Below, piece after piece: positions 5,104 to 5,451 of a stretch of DNA of 5,451 nt; the stretch's first letter is position 1, and each line of letters opens with the position of its first letter. The position numbers and the translations under genes were made by a program. This DNA is from an uncultured Pseudorhodobacter sp. GTDB taxonomy: Bacteria; Pseudomonadota; Alphaproteobacteria; Rhodobacterales; Rhodobacteraceae. Location of the stretch: positions 1 to 5,451 of the forward strand of contig CAMFIX010000236.1 in the NCBI GenBank assembly GCA_945952425.1, given 5' to 3'. The notes beneath the pieces are model-generated. The model did no database searches, was not told the origin of the DNA, and worked only from the letters and a program-made list of their open reading frames with translations.

Positions 5104-5451
5104 ATGCCAGATGTCATCCGTCTTCATGCTGCCGACAATGTGGTGATCGCGCTGAAAGACCTGGGCGCGGGGGCGGTGGTCGAGGGCGTGACCCTCTCTG
5201 CCCCGGTGCCGCGCGGCCACAAGATCGCGGTGCGCACCATCGGCGCGGGGCAGAACGTCATCCGCTATGGCCAGATCATCGGGGCAGCCGCGCGGGCCAT
5301 CGCGCCGGGAGAACATGTGCACAGCCACAACCTCGGCATGGGCGCGCATGAGCAGGACTTCGCCTTCGCCTCCGAGCATCACCCCCAGCCCCGGCCCGAG
5401 CCCGGGCGGCAGTTCCTGGGCTATCACCGCCATGACGGCAAGGTCGGGACG
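5104..5451 (+). CDS. UxaA-type altronate/sugar-acid dehydratase, C-terminus beyond window
   Basis: The 116 visible residues are the N-terminus of a full-length UxaA/GarD-type dehydratase, a family of roughly 500 aa. The SAF domain (about 5-80) shows the hallmark segments PVPRGHKIAVR (35-45), RYGQIIG (54-60) and GEHVHSHN (69-76). The next domain begins at GYHRHDGKVGT (106-116), a junction typical of one-piece enzymes. Family members dehydrate D-altronate or galactarate in a metal-dependent reaction. UxaA-family proteins also occur in the Campylobacter jejuni L-fucose cluster. Here it likely converts the aldonate from the lactonase to a 2-keto-3-deoxy acid. The ATG at 5104 has AAAGGTGAG (5089-5097) 6 nt upstream. 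It diverges from the GntR gene and shares its operator. The rest of the gene is cut by the right edge, so intactness cannot be judged. Confidence 0.9.
   Translation, partial: MPDVIRLHAADNVVIALKDLGAGAVVEGVTLSAPVPRGHKIAVRTIGAGQNVIRYGQIIGAAARAIAPGEHVHSHNLGMGAHEQDFAFASEHHPQPRPEPGRQFLGYHRHDGKVGT

Overview
The window is GC-rich with short intergenic gaps. Several genes are coupled by 1- or 4-nt overlaps. The codon bias and the GGGG/CCCC hairpin element between convergent genes fit an alphaproteobacterium, most likely of the Rhodobacter/Paracoccus type (Rhodobacteraceae). That placement is inference, because no rRNA or marker gene is present. Nothing indicates phage, plasmid, transposon, CRISPR or RNA genes.

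Layout from left to right. Two genes lie on the minus strand: a BtpA/SgcQ-family TIM-barrel protein (487-1290), followed by an overlapping M42 peptidase-like (FrvX/SgcX) gene that runs off the left edge (1-490). A 56-bp divergent control region (1291-1346) separates them from a plus-strand pair: an aldo/keto reductase of the D-threo-aldose/L-fucose dehydrogenase type (1347-2372) and an amidohydrolase-2 sugar lactonase (2369-3196). After a 135-bp convergent gap with two strong hairpins come two minus-strand genes: a xylose-isomerase-like TIM-barrel sugar isomerase (3332-4297) and, upstream of it, a GntR/FCD regulator (4297-5040). A 63-bp divergent region (5041-5103) leads to the start of a plus-strand UxaA-type altronate/sugar-acid dehydratase that is cut by the right edge (5104-5451).

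Read together, this is a sugar-catabolism locus. The dehydrogenase would oxidise an aldose (L-fucose, L-galactose or D-arabinose type) to its lactone. The lactonase would open it to the aldonate, and the UxaA-type enzyme would dehydrate that to a 2-keto-3-deoxy sugar acid. The isomerase and the BtpA-M42 pair have no assigned step. The same pair of families occurs in the E. coli sgc cluster, so their combination with an oxidative sugar pathway is the main functional puzzle.

The clearest regulatory signal is a 12-bp palindrome, CTAACATGTTAG, in front of the GntR gene (5042-5053). It recurs with one change in the other divergent region (1314-1325). In both places it covers a TAACAT -10-like box on the minus strand, so the GntR protein probably represses itself and the other operons through one operator type.
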